From positions 1-25,278 of the forward strand of contig MPUH01001044.1 of NCBI GenBank assembly GCA_001970955.1: 25,278 nucleotides of DNA. Direction: 5' to 3'. The translations under genes and the position numbers were made by a program. Origin of the DNA: Stentor coeruleus. Taxonomy: Eukaryota; Ciliophora; Heterotrichea; Heterotrichida; Stentoridae. Under the pieces are notes generated by a model. The model was not told the DNA's origin, did no database searches, and saw only the letters and a list, made by a program, of their open reading frames with translations. Shown here in pieces: positions 9,045 to 18,218 of the stretch. Each line of letters opens with the position of its first letter. The stretch's first letter is position 1.

Positions 9045-9393
9045 TATATATTATATAACATCACATCAAAAAAGTAGCTAACACCAACAAAAAATCCTTT
9101 CAAACTCTTAATCTAATCCCAAAAATAAAAATTCCATCATATCTAAAAACCAAAAAAAGCATTTTTCCTAAATAAAATTTTCCCCATCTAAATTTTCACA
9201 CTAAAAAAGTAACTAAATCATCCTTTTCCTNGTAACTAAATCATCCTTTTCCTATAAAAAAAATCAAGCTAAAAATCATCCTTAAACCACTTGTATAATT
9301 TTCTACACATAAAAAACTTGATTTCTTTAAAAATTTATTAAACTCCTCATCTGCTAATTATTTGTAAAAACTTCACATATATAATCCATATTT
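9045..9393. other. Shared 5' flank of divergent genes
   Basis: This is a strongly G-poor plus-strand stretch between two divergent start codons. It probably carries the capping protein promoter. It contains the assembly join at 9231. Confidence 0.45.
9209..9253. other. Assembly join: 22-bp duplicated overlap around N at 9231
   Basis: Positions 9209-9230 and 9232-9253 are identical (GTAACTAAATCATCC...) and flank a single N. This is most simply an unmerged contig overlap. Confidence 0.85.
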
Positions 9394-10179
9394 ATGAGCG
9401 AAATTTTGACCTCAGGATTAACCTTGATGCGAAGAATGCCCCCAGGTCTTGGAGATAAAAGTATAGCAGGATTAAGTAAACTTATTGACGATGAACAAAC
9501 TGTAGACCAAATCTGCCAAAGAGTAGACAAGCCTTTCCAAATCGGCCACTGCTCTCAAACAGGTCAAGAATTTATCCTTTGCGAATATAACCGTGATGGA
9601 GATAGTTATAGATCTCCATGGAGTAATCAATACCAACCCCCAATTTCTGATGCTCCCCACCTTTCTGATGCTTTAAGGAAATTAGAAGTAAAAGTAAATG
9701 AAGAGTTTAATCAATACAGAAGACTTTATTATGATGGGGGTTTTTCAAGTGTTTATTTTTGGGATGTTGGATCAAACTCATTTGCTTGTGTATTTCTTAT
9801 TAAACGTGATTGTGACCCTAGAGAAGGTGTTGCTAAAGCATGTTGGGAAAGTACTAATTTGATACAAGCAGAAATTACCCCTCAGTCTAAATCTGTTAAA
9901 TATAATATTACATCGACAGTGTTTTTGCAGATTTCGGTTGAAGATACTAATGCTGGGGTTATGGATTTAAGTGGTGGGCTGACTAGGCAATATCAGGAAC
10001 ACAAGCCCTGTGCTGATCCATTTGGAGAAAATCATGTTTACAATATGATTGCCTTGGTAGAAAATATGGAAGGTAAACTCAGGAGCTCACTTGATATGAT
10101 TTATGTTGGAAAAACAAGGGAGATACTTGACAGGACAAGGCATGTTGAAATCAAAAAAGAACGAGTTAGGCTACCTTAA
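9394..10179 (+). CDS. CAPZB: F-actin capping protein subunit beta
   Basis: This is the beta subunit of the heterodimeric CapZ complex, which binds the barbed end of actin filaments and blocks subunit exchange. The 261-residue length is close to the usual 270-280. Family signatures are plain: LMRRMPPG near the start, the highly conserved EYNRDGDSYRSPWSNQY (residues 64-80), LRKLEV (94-99) and FSSVYFWD (117-124). TSTVFLQI, SGGLTRQ, VENMEGKLRSSL and YVGKTREIL follow towards the C-terminal tentacle region. No intron is needed. The alpha subunit, its obligate partner, is not in this window. The gene converges on the UBTD-like gene, with only 33 bp between the stop codons, so both 3' UTRs must be very short or overlap. 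Confidence 0.97.
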   Translation: MSEILTSGLTLMRRMPPGLGDKSIAGLSKLIDDEQTVDQICQRVDKPFQIGHCSQTGQEFILCEYNRDGDSYRSPWSNQYQPPISDAPHLSDALRKLEVKVNEEFNQYRRLYYDGGFSSVYFWDVGSNSFACVFLIKRDCDPREGVAKACWESTNLIQAEITPQSKSVKYNITSTVFLQISVEDTNAGVMDLSGGLTRQYQEHKPCADPFGENHVYNMIALVENMEGKLRSSLDMIYVGKTREILDRTRHVEIKKERVRLP

Positions 10180-10212
10180 TAGAAATAGATATAAGTTCGA
10201 TAGTATATTATT

Positions 10213-10887
10213 TTAAGGCTTTATGAATACTTGAATGACAACTCCATTAGGCACATTGCAATGCCCTAGTAGGCTATCATCCTTAAGTTCTCTTCCATTG
10301 AAGAACAACCTCACATCTTTTTGCAGTTTCGCATGTACTAAAAATTTCCCTTTAATATTCTTCACTGTTTCATTAGTTTTTGTATTAACTTTATAATCTG
10401 TTAAACCTGCAGCCCTAAGTATAAGTTCAATATTTTCTGCTTTTACTTGTACTGGAGCCCTTGCTATGATTTTAGTCTCTCCATACTTTACCGCTAGGTT
10501 TATAACAAATGGGGGTAAATCGTATCTATAGCCTCGTTCATCGTAAGTCTGTTGTAAAAGTCCATTATTCAATGTCAAATTATAAGCTTTAACAAGATCT
10601 TCAGCCTTTTCAGGTTCAGGCTCAGCACAAGCTTGTTGTAAAACCTGCCAAACCATAGGGTTTCCTTCAACTCTTGTATCCCAAAACTCTTTAATTTTTA
10701 TATCAATTTCCTCTTTTGTCATAGTTGTTTGCCAGGCTGGGGTCTTTTTGCATCCTTTACCTGAGACTAACCTTTCTATTTAGCTGATACCGTGTATATA
10801 GAATGTGAGGTTACCTTGCCTATGAAGCCGAATCCGGTCAGAAGCATCGTTTTCAGTAGAATTTTGACATGCGCAGCCAGAACCCAT
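10213..10887 (-). CDS. Ubiquitin domain-containing protein, UBTD/DC-UbP type
   Basis: This is a homologue of UBTD1/UBTD2, ubiquitin-like proteins reported to bind ubiquitin-pathway enzymes. The N-terminal DC-UbP domain shows MTKEEIDIKIKEFWDTRVEG and a later segment of the type GLLQQTYDERGYRYDLPP. The C-terminal beta-grasp domain shows KDVRLFFNGRELKDDSLLG and ends GVVIQVFIKP. A model beginning at the internal ATG (10722) would miss 50 residues. Removing the 15-nt intron GTATCAGCTAAATAG (10776-10790) joins a first exon starting MGSGCACQNS, giving 219 residues, close to UBTD1/2 length. The joined sequence ...TPAWQTTMTKEE matches the Trp-containing segment that precedes this domain in the family. 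Gly2 with Cys5/Cys7 suggests myristoylation, and animal UBTDs also start with MG. Confidence 0.92.
10776..10790 (-). other. 15-nt intron in the UBTD-like gene
   Basis: The sense sequence is GTATCAGCTAAATAG, phase 1. Without splicing, an in-frame TAA separates the two conserved parts of the protein. It has A at position 10. Confidence 0.88.
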
Positions 10888-11517
10888 ATTAAATATTATC
10901 TAATTTTAATATTAACAACAGATTTTCTTTTTGTCACTTGGATGGTTTTTTTGGCTTAGTTATTTTGCTTAGCCTTTGCTTATATCATCAGCTATTTGGT
11001 TGGTTTTTATAATTTTTTCTATTATAACAAATGATTTAACGTTTTATTTGGATTGATCACTATTTAGAGGAACAGGGAAAACATAATATAAATTTTAAGC
11101 TGGAAAACTATGGATTGATTTTTGGTATTTAGAATTCTTGAGTAGATTAGAATTGTTAGTATAGATGTATATTAGGATTTTAGAGCTTTTTTTAAATATA
11201 ATTAATCTAAACTTTTTTCTCTTATGACATCGGTTATGACTAAAGCACTATTCATATCTCTATATTAAAGTTTAAAATACCTTTAATTCTATCTTTTCCT
11301 ATCAAATCACATAATTCTATCCTCAAACTTTCTATTTATCTCCAATTATTCATATCTAAATCACAGCTTACAATAAATTTTACATCTCTAAAAAAATATT
11401 TTATACAATCTAAACAGCATCAAAACTATTCATAAAACCAAAAACTCTCTTATAACTAAATCTAATGAATTATAAAATAACTAATATAAAGTGCCTTTTC
11501 CTGTAAATAATAATATA
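10888..11517. other. Intergenic with a skew switch near 11210
   Basis: No gene is seen. The plus strand is C-poor up to about 11210 (5' flank of the gene starting at 10887). It is then G-poor up to 11517 (3' flank of the gene ending at 11518). This repeats the pattern between the small genes at 1.9-2.7 kb. Confidence 0.45.
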
Positions 11518-13425
11518 TTACTCCTCATAAGCGATTTTACCCTTTAAATAAACTCTTTTGATTTTCCCCAAAAGTCCTTGTCCAACATAAGGTGAAGTCG
11601 CATAATAACTATAATCTACTGAAATTTTCGACTTTTCTCTCGGGTTCCAAACAACAAGATCAGCATATTTTCCTTTACAAATCAATCCTCTACAATCACT
11701 AACCCCTAATATTTGTGCTGGGTGTAAACTCATCCATTTAGCAAGTCTAACAATATAATGTTCTAATTGATCATTGCTTGAAACTGGTTTATTTAATATA
11801 AACCAAACAGACTGTAAAGTACATCCAAGACTAGAAATCCCATTAAGCGCAGTTTGGAAATTTAATGTAAGTTTATGATGTGGAGATATATACGCATGAC
11901 ATGAACTTATATTATCAATTCCTTTCATTTTCAATAAATCCCATAATAAATTGCTATTAGCTGAATTTCTAACTGGAGGGTTGTTTTTAAATTTTGTATC
12001 ACCAGGACTGATACAAGCACTAGTAAAACAAAGATTTATTCCTGAGATTTCACAAGTGATTTTCTTATATTTTTTCTTACCTTTACGAATAAGATTTATT
12101 GCTGAAGCTGATGATAAGCCTGTAAAATGCATTTGACCAGACTCGTTTAGACAGTCAAGAACTTTTTTAACTCCTGTAGTTTCCCAGTCTACAGGATAAT
12201 TTGCTAGATGATGAGCATAATCGCATACAACATCAACTTTAGGTTCTGATTTTATGACTAAAGGTTTTAAGGCAAAAGTTTGAGGGCGATTTGATATTCT
12301 AGAAATAAAAGATGAGGAAACAGGGAATGGTGATGGGGACATTGGGTCTATAGGTGATGCTGGTAAAGGGGGAAGGTCAATTTTTATTTCAAAGTTAGAA
12401 AAAGATTGGGTTTTCTTAGGGGGCTCATAATTCGTTGACCCTGAATTTGCATATGTTAAAGCTTCAGCTTTAATTAAATCTTCATGATTATGTTGAGAAT
12501 TTCTTATCCTCAAATCAAGATCATCATATATATTCACACTTCCTGAGTTTTTATTAAGAGACTTACTTTCTTCATAGCTTTTTTGTTCTGTTAGGACAAG
12601 TTTAGAAATATCAGGTAAATCATATTGTGAGTTTCTATATTGAAAAGTTTTTAAATTCTCATTTGTACTTATAGAATTTTCTAATTCAGAAATATTTGGT
12701 AATGTAGAGTTTTTTAATAAAGGGGATTCTTCTTCTGAACTTTCTTGAGAATCAGCAGGACTTTTTGTAGGATCTTGTGGGAAAGCTGAAGCGAAACTAG
12801 AAAATGACCCTTTATTAGCTTTTTCTCTATTTTCAACTTCTTCAAGACGTAAAGGGGAAGCCATATACAACATACGAGGATCAGGTAATGTGGGATCAAT
12901 AATTAAAGGTAAGTTTTTTTTCTGTGCTTTAGATAAAGTGTACTCAAGATGTGATATTGATTTTATTTGTGGTGCTGGAGGAAATAAGTACATTTTAAGT
13001 CCACAGGTCTTAGGTGGGAGTGATTCAAAATTGGTCCCTTCGTGGACTACTTCTAATGGAAATATATCACAATAAAGATGCTCATTTTCAGAATTTAATT
13101 GTTTATAGTAACCTTGCTCTACTGCGATTAATGTTATACCTCCTGATATTGCTTGTTTTGTTAGGTCGGATAGAGTTTCCCATTCTGTACGTGATGAAGT
13201 ATCTATAAGCCCTGGTGATATGTAATAATTTTCATAGTTTATTGGATTCCAATCTTTGTATGTTTTGTATAGATCGGAAATTGCAGCTTCTTCTTTGACT
13301 GTAATGACTTCATAAATAATTTCATCTAAGATTAAGATTATCCCTGGTTGAGGATATCTGTTGTTTTTTGAGATATTATGACCGGTAATTACTATGTGCT
13401 TGCTAACTAGACCTTGTCGTGACAT
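11518..13425 (-). CDS. Allantoinase/dihydropyrimidinase-like protein lacking metal ligands
   Basis: This 635-residue member of the cyclic amidohydrolase family is most like allantoinase. Fold landmarks are the N-terminal beta domain, SPGLID (70-75), RTEWE with AISGGIT (79-98), and GLKMYL (142-147). Further on are LSSASAINLI (437-446), GDTKFKNNPPVRNSAN (475-490) and KYADLVVWNP (586-595), and the C-terminal beta strand VYLKGKIAYEE. The HxH-containing segment that normally follows GLID is missing: GLIDTSSRTEWE skips about six residues. The later metal His sites read IIDPT (175-179) and HFTGLSS (433-439), and the usual SDHSP reads SSCHA. Only the Lys in GLKMYL, the equivalent of the carboxylated Lys, seems kept. 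A Ser/Pro-rich, probably disordered insert of about 200 residues (about 193-395) splits the barrel. It is probably a pseudoenzyme with a scaffold or regulatory role. Confidence 0.85.
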   Translation of the reverse strand: MSRQGLVSKHIVITGHNISKNNRYPQPGIILILDEIIYEVITVKEEAAISDLYKTYKDWNPINYENYYISPGLIDTSSRTEWETLSDLTKQAISGGITLIAVEQGYYKQLNSENEHLYCDIFPLEVVHEGTNFESLPPKTCGLKMYLFPPAPQIKSISHLEYTLSKAQKKNLPLIIDPTLPDPRMLYMASPLRLEEVENREKANKGSFSSFASAFPQDPTKSPADSQESSEEESPLLKNSTLPNISELENSISTNENLKTFQYRNSQYDLPDISKLVLTEQKSYEESKSLNKNSGSVNIYDDLDLRIRNSQHNHEDLIKAEALTYANSGSTNYEPPKKTQSFSNFEIKIDLPPLPASPIDPMSPSPFPVSSSFISRISNRPQTFALKPLVIKSEPKVDVVCDYAHHLANYPVDWETTGVKKVLDCLNESGQMHFTGLSSASAINLIRKGKKKYKKITCEISGINLCFTSACISPGDTKFKNNPPVRNSANSNLLWDLLKMKGIDNISSCHAYISPHHKLTLNFQTALNGISSLGCTLQSVWFILNKPVSSNDQLEHYIVRLAKWMSLHPAQILGVSDCRGLICKGKYADLVVWNPREKSKISVDYSYYATSPYVGQGLLGKIKRVYLKGKIAYEE

Positions 13426-13976
13426 GATAATTTTATTATAAAATATCTTTGAAGGGTAAAAGATAAATGAGTTGGATGAAGTAGGTTTAAGAAGATTTTA
13501 TTGAAAATTTGGCGGTAAAGGGAAAAATTCAAGAATTTAATTGAAGATTCCAAAAGATGATAGGAAAAATTTAGATGAAGTTTATTTTTTGTTGTGTGTG
13601 TGCATGTAGATATTGGATGGTTTAAAGATAAAGATTGGGTTGGGAGGTTGGAATGGATTAGAATGGGAATAATTAAGGAATGTAATTAAGGAATGTGATG
13701 ATTTATTTATTTTATATGATTTGGTATACATTTTAATATAAAAGTCTAGAGTATTAACTTGTTACTGAAGTAGTGCAATAAATGATTTAAATAGAATTCC
13801 TCAATTCATACACAAAGTTTCCCATATCAAAACCGACAAGTAAATTTACCAATAAATCTCCAACACAAATCAAATCTATTTAAAATCTTCCATCTTCCCA
13901 ATCTTAATCCCAAAATATCCTCACAAACCTAGCCTAAATCCTCCCAATCCAAAATCTTTCTAATCTTATTTAAATA
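13426..13976. other. Divergent intergenic region with a skew switch
   Basis: This lies between divergent starts at 13425 (minus) and 13977 (plus). The plus strand is C-poor and G-rich to about 13740, then G-poor and C-rich (about 13790-13976), so each gene has a G-poor sense strand upstream. It is a clear bidirectional promoter region with no further gene. The near-repeat GGAATGTAATTAAGGAATGT occurs at 13678-13697. Confidence 0.55.
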
Positions 13977-15131
13977 ATGTCAAAAACAAGAGGGAAAAGT
14001 ACCGAAAAACTAACCCCAAAACTAAACTTCTCTGGCGAAATCCAAGATAAAACCTCATCATCCAGCAAGCTAAAATCAAAACTAACCAAAGGTGCATCTA
14101 CATCTAAAAACGACCAAGGTCATATAAGAAAATGGTTAAAACCCAAAGTTTACTTAGCAAAGCATTTCGAAGAAAAAGTAAAACAACTTGAATTAACTCG
14201 ATTAGCACTTGACTCTATAATCCAAAATCCTCATAATGAATATTTCAAAACCCAATCAAAATCTAAGCCTCAAAAAAAAACTACAGCAAACCAAATACAA
14301 AATTCTTATCATAACAAAAACAACATATCCCTTCGAAAAAACAGAAATGAATCATTTGACTGTTTAAACACAACAACTTTTGAAGAAACTGATGCTATAA
14401 AAACATCAGATACTACAAAAAAATATAGTTCAAAACTTTTAAATAGTCTTGATTCAAACTGTAAACTTAGACCTTTTTTAGAAATTCCGATAAACAACAT
14501 AAAAAACTCAAACACAAACCCTTCAATTTTTAAATTAGAAAAAACTCCTGGGTTTAAAACCCAGAAATCTTTATCAGTAAAGAAAAAAAAACTTTTTGGG
14601 AAAAAGAAAAAAACATATACCGAATTAAAGAAAAGTGATAATGAAAGCTTTGTTGAACAGTTAAAAAACTTTTTAGAAAATCTGACTGCGAAAAATACTG
14701 AAAAATCATCTGAGATTAGAGATTTGTCTGAGCTGCTGAGAAGTTGTGAAAGAAGTGATGATAATGAAGATTTGTTTAATAGAAAGTTAGTAGAAATGAC
14801 TAGTGAAAATGAACGTAAAGTGAAATCTCTTGAAGAACATTTTTTAGAGCTTAAAAAAGATAATGATAAACTTAAGTCGGTTTTGATGTTGAAGAAATCT
14901 TGTGATGATGTAAAGAGTATTAAGCATTTACAGGTATATAAAAATCCTCTTGATTATAATAAAACTTATTATTCTCTGACTAAAGCTTTTTATTCATTAC
15001 AAGAAGAGAATCTGAGTTTAGCAAAACAATTGAAAGAGGCACTTTGTAGCAAATGCAAAACTTTTATCAATACCAATAATGCACTTTCAGATAAAATTGT
15101 AAGACTTCGCACATACTTGAATACTGAATAA
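13977..15131 (+). CDS. Basic N-terminal, coiled-coil C-terminal protein (384 aa)
   Basis: I do not recognise a family. The first about 215 residues are Lys/Ser/Asn-rich, low-complexity and probably disordered (for example VKKKKLFGKKKKTYTELKK near 200-220). The C-terminal part (about 222-375) is predicted by eye to be coiled coil with Leu heptads (EQLKNFLENLTAKNTEKSS, then NERKVKSLEEHFLELKKDND). A short Cys pair (CSKCK) lies near residue 360. The basic head plus coiled coil suggests a microtubule- or nucleic-acid-associated structural protein, which is only inference. The ATG follows a long C-rich, G-poor leader typical of gene starts in this window. Confidence 0.82.
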   Translation: MSKTRGKSTEKLTPKLNFSGEIQDKTSSSSKLKSKLTKGASTSKNDQGHIRKWLKPKVYLAKHFEEKVKQLELTRLALDSIIQNPHNEYFKTQSKSKPQKKTTANQIQNSYHNKNNISLRKNRNESFDCLNTTTFEETDAIKTSDTTKKYSSKLLNSLDSNCKLRPFLEIPINNIKNSNTNPSIFKLEKTPGFKTQKSLSVKKKKLFGKKKKTYTELKKSDNESFVEQLKNFLENLTAKNTEKSSEIRDLSELLRSCERSDDNEDLFNRKLVEMTSENERKVKSLEEHFLELKKDNDKLKSVLMLKKSCDDVKSIKHLQVYKNPLDYNKTYYSLTKAFYSLQEENLSLAKQLKEALCSKCKTFINTNNALSDKIVRLRTYLNTE

Positions 15132-15614
15132 CTATGTTTAAACGAAAGCATTTCATTTGTATATTTAGCTAGTTGATAGTTTTTATCAGATTTGATGAAT
15201 TTTTCAAATATGTTAATTTTTAAATAATTATATAAGAATAATTTATATATCTCTGCATAACTCCCTTGATTGTATTAGTTTTTTCAATTTACAAAAGCTC
15301 TAAATCCTTGCTAAGAGAATAATAAAATATAATATATGATTTATTCGTTTATACATAAAATAATACCAAAACCTTAATATTATAAATCTATCTATTATTT
15401 TACCTGAAAATTAAAGTTACTCTTTATTAAAATCTAATAGAAAATTTTATCATAATATATCATATTAACTCGAATATACTTTTAAGTCAATGAGCTTTTA
15501 ATAGATTTTTTAAATATGTCAATACATTTTCTGTGATAAAGATTTTACTTGATTAATTAAGTAAATACAAAATTATTTTTCATACATAAAAGACCTAAAA
15601 ATTTAGTATCCTAA
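15132..15614. other. Intergenic, 3' ends of convergent genes
   Basis: This lies between the convergent stops at 15131 and 15615. It is AT-rich and no ORF, RNA gene or repeat was seen. Confidence 0.4.
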
Positions 15615-16088
15615 TCAAGAAACTATGCAAGTGCATGCTCCTTTAATAACTTCTATGCGTTTTGATTCAAAAATTTTCAGCTGTAAAGCGAATGCTGAAT
15701 TAGGACAGGCTATTGGGTGGACTTTGCTTAAATGACGTAAAGCTTTTTCATAAGTCATACAGCAATTTCCAATGAGGTATGCAATAATTATAGCAGGACT
15801 TCGTGAAATTCCCTTACTACAATGAACAAGAACGTTTTCTCCTGAGTTCAATGCAGTGCTTATAAAGTTTAAAGCTTCTTCTAAATACGGGCTAATGTCA
15901 AAATATTTCATATCTAATATCTCAAGCTTGCAGTAAATGAAATCATTAGGAAACTTTGGCTTAAGTTCTTTAGCGCATATAAGTATATGAGATATACCTT
16001 GGTCCAATAATAAATGTCTATTAGAAGCACAGGCTGAATCCCCTATAAACAAACCAGGGATAACTTTGTGGAAATTATGAGAACTCAT
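15615..16088 (-). CDS. Dual-specificity protein phosphatase with a CaaX box
   Basis: This is a 157-residue single-domain cysteine phosphatase of the atypical dual-specificity (DUSP) class, which removes phosphate from Ser/Thr and Tyr. The signature loop VLVHCSKGISRSPAIIIAYL contains the nucleophile Cys90, the phosphate-binding Arg96 and Ser97. The likely general acid is Asp59 (EILDMKYFDI). The opening KVIPGLFIGD is typical of DUSPs. The protein ends ACTCIVS: C154-I-V-S is a CaaX box predicting farnesylation, with Cys152 as a possible palmitoylation site. This implies membrane anchoring, as seen in the PRL phosphatases, although the catalytic domain itself is DUSP-like. It is complete from ATG to TGA with no intron. 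Confidence 0.93.
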   Translation of the reverse strand: MSSHNFHKVIPGLFIGDSACASNRHLLLDQGISHILICAKELKPKFPNDFIYCKLEILDMKYFDISPYLEEALNFISTALNSGENVLVHCSKGISRSPAIIIAYLIGNCCMTYEKALRHLSKVHPIACPNSAFALQLKIFESKRIEVIKGACTCIVS

Positions 16089-16185
16089 TAGTTTCGTTTA
16101 TAATTATTAAGAGCTATTCATAGTTTCTTATAAATTCTTCTTATGCTTAATTGCTTAGTTTAATAATGGACAATTATTTTATAGT
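16089..16185. other. Short 5' flank of the phosphatase gene
   Basis: This AT-rich spacer holds no feature I can support. The next block (about 16186-16716) contains relic coding sequence. Confidence 0.3.
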
Positions 16186-16716
16186 CATCAGTTTATTATT
16201 ATTTTTTTCTATGAAGAACTAGTTGAATAGATTAAATTTTTGAGTGGATAAATATATAGTATAGCTATTGTATGGTCATGTTTATTAATGAATATTTGCT
16301 TTATTGCTTTGTAATTTTGGGATGGGATTTTTAGCATCTGAAAACAATTTCTACTATTGATGATCATGACTAGAATGTTAATGATCAAAACTACTAATAC
16401 TAAATTTGATGTTGCTAAATGGACACCATGCAAATCACCACTAAAAAATTAGCTTATTGATTTCTAAATCTCTTAAAAAAAATTCTGAGTTCAGACTTAA
16501 GCCATCATTTTGGCTGATTTCACCCCTGTTGCAATTGGTAAAACTAAACCAAAAATAGATTATGCCCAAATCTCAAATGATATACAAAATAAATTCTAAT
16601 TCTCAGAAAAATTGACGATTTGTCATAAAGAAAAAGTTTTTAACCTCAAGAAAATGTTCTATACCTCTTCTTATTTTAAATCACACCCTAAAGTTACTCA
16701 AATAGCACCCAATTAA
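16186..16716 (+). pseudogene. Relic plus-strand coding sequence, family unknown
   Basis: Several protein-like stretches on the plus strand are broken by stops and a frameshift. One reads KFDVAKWTPCKSPLKN (stop at about 16447). The clearest is a 71-codon frame from 16501 to a TAA at 16714-16716. It includes LADFTPVAIGKTKPKIDYAQ, then a single TAA at 16597 (context NKF-stop-FSEK), then FNLKKMFYTSSYFKSHPKVT. The base composition is less extreme than the neighbouring intergenic DNA. No ATG starts the frame. I read this as a decayed gene, or as a gene end whose start is lost. I do not recognise the family, and the limits are approximate. Confidence 0.35.
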
Positions 16717-16988
16717 CACCCTAACACCCAGATAGCACATAAGCTTCACCAATTTAGATCAAGTATTATCGATTAAAATTAAGACCTTACATATTTAATT
16801 TGCCCCGATTTAAACTTTTTTTTTTTAAGTAAATCCATAATTTCTCATATTATAAAAACAATAATTTTCTAATCCACCGATATTTTCATAATTTCCTTTC
16901 AATACTAAAACAACCTAAGCCATATTCCAAATAAAAAATTCACTCATAAATACTCTCTATATTTAAAACATTCTATAACAACAATAAT
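16717..16988. other. G-poor 5' flank of the 409-aa gene
   Basis: The plus strand is rich in A, C and T and poor in G, like the region upstream of other plus-strand genes here. It includes a T10-A run near 16817. No gene is seen. Confidence 0.4.
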
Positions 16989-18218
16989 ATGGCCATTAGG
17001 AAATCTGTGAACTTTAAAGACGACATTGACGTATCTTTATTTTTTGTAAACCAGCCACCAAACCTCAAACTCGAGATATTCACTCAAGAAATCAACAATT
17101 TTCACGAAGAACTTGTTTCAAATAAACTTCCTGCTATATGTGAGATGTACACTATAGATGACAGTAATTCTGACGAAGAAAAAGAAGAGCAAAAGCCAGA
17201 CCCTTTGAAATTTGTAGACATGGAAGAGGTTTGTAATGTTGAATCACATTTTTTAATATACATCGAAAGCCCTGGTGAGGAAATCACCGAAGTCATCAAG
17301 GCCTTAAGGATATTTTTTAAAGATGACAATCTACAAACCCTTACAGTCGTAAGACCAACAAAGAAAAAAAAGCATGGAGAGGATTTTAGAATAGGATACG
17401 AAGGTGTTGTAATCGGTGTCACATTTTCTGAGACTGAAAATTCTTCAAGATACATTGTTGATGATAGTCAATTACGAATCCCAAACATTTCAAGTGCGAA
17501 AATAATTCCAGGAAGTCGTGGTGAGCATATATGGAAAAAATATCAGATCGGGAAAATGTTCTTACAAGGGTTCTTTTTTATTGGTTTAGATATGGTGGAC
17601 ATAGCCCCCGAAAGACTATGTTATTTATGTTCATTTCCTAAATTTTATACTCATGAGTTTATTAAAAAAGAAATCCAGTCTCACGTTGAATGTAATGTTG
17701 TGCATATAATTTCTAATCCTTTTGAACAAAGATCAATAGTCAGACTTGAGTTTAGTAAAGAAGATATTGTTAGAATTCTTATGAGAAGGTGTATGAGTTT
17801 TGAAGGAAAACCTGTACTTATCCTTCCTTGTAAAGACAGGACACCTGTTGAACAGATTTATATGAAACATCAAGTAATCGTTTCTGGGTATACAAATGCG
17901 ATTAACCCTAAAGAGTTTATTAGGATACTCACTAATAGTTTTGGTCCTTTAGCAGAACTTAATATCAATTTTGAAGGATTTGATTGCTTAGTTGTGTTTC
18001 AGCAAGCTTCGGCTGCAGAAATCTGTGTGCGGAAAAAGGATATTTTTGTTAAAAACCTTAAGATCAAATTCTTACCAGCTGTCAAACCTTATAGATTAAC
18101 TGGACTTAAGCTCCATAAAGGATTTTTTAATACTGCAACTCCGGAAAGACCTTTACCGATATTTCCGGCTTATTATTCATTTGAAGTTCCTTCTGAAAAA
18201 AAGCCATTAAACAACTAA
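16989..18218 (+). CDS. 409-aa protein with possible RRM-like folds
   Basis: This is an intact single-exon gene; the family is not recognised with confidence. After a polar, acidic N terminus (DDSNSDEEKEEQK near 54-66), three segments show a beta-alpha-beta-beta-alpha-beta rhythm like RNA-recognition motifs. They are about 85-180, about 212-286 (LCYLCSFPKFYTHEFIKKE ... VRLEFSKEDIV) and about 297-372 (VIVSGYTNAINPKEFIRIL ... CLVVFQQASAAEICV). The aromatic RNP1/RNP2 residues that bind RNA are not clearly present, so any RRM would be divergent and might mediate protein contacts. The C-terminal end is Pro-rich (TPERPLPIFPAYY). It could be a splicing or translation factor, but that is inference from the fold pattern only. 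Confidence 0.78.
   Translation: MAIRKSVNFKDDIDVSLFFVNQPPNLKLEIFTQEINNFHEELVSNKLPAICEMYTIDDSNSDEEKEEQKPDPLKFVDMEEVCNVESHFLIYIESPGEEITEVIKALRIFFKDDNLQTLTVVRPTKKKKHGEDFRIGYEGVVIGVTFSETENSSRYIVDDSQLRIPNISSAKIIPGSRGEHIWKKYQIGKMFLQGFFFIGLDMVDIAPERLCYLCSFPKFYTHEFIKKEIQSHVECNVVHIISNPFEQRSIVRLEFSKEDIVRILMRRCMSFEGKPVLILPCKDRTPVEQIYMKHQVIVSGYTNAINPKEFIRILTNSFGPLAELNINFEGFDCLVVFQQASAAEICVRKKDIFVKNLKIKFLPAVKPYRLTGLKLHKGFFNTATPERPLPIFPAYYSFEVPSEKKPLNN

Noticed and set aside
16191-16224. YEELVE followed by TAG on the plus strand, like the end of paralogue A (EELVE)
   Set aside because: Only six residues match and the preceding LYMRRK motif is absent, so it is likely chance.
16209-16433. Minus-strand 74-codon frame
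   Set aside because: It lacks an ATG at its head (starts at TTG) and overlaps more convincing plus-strand relic coding sequence.
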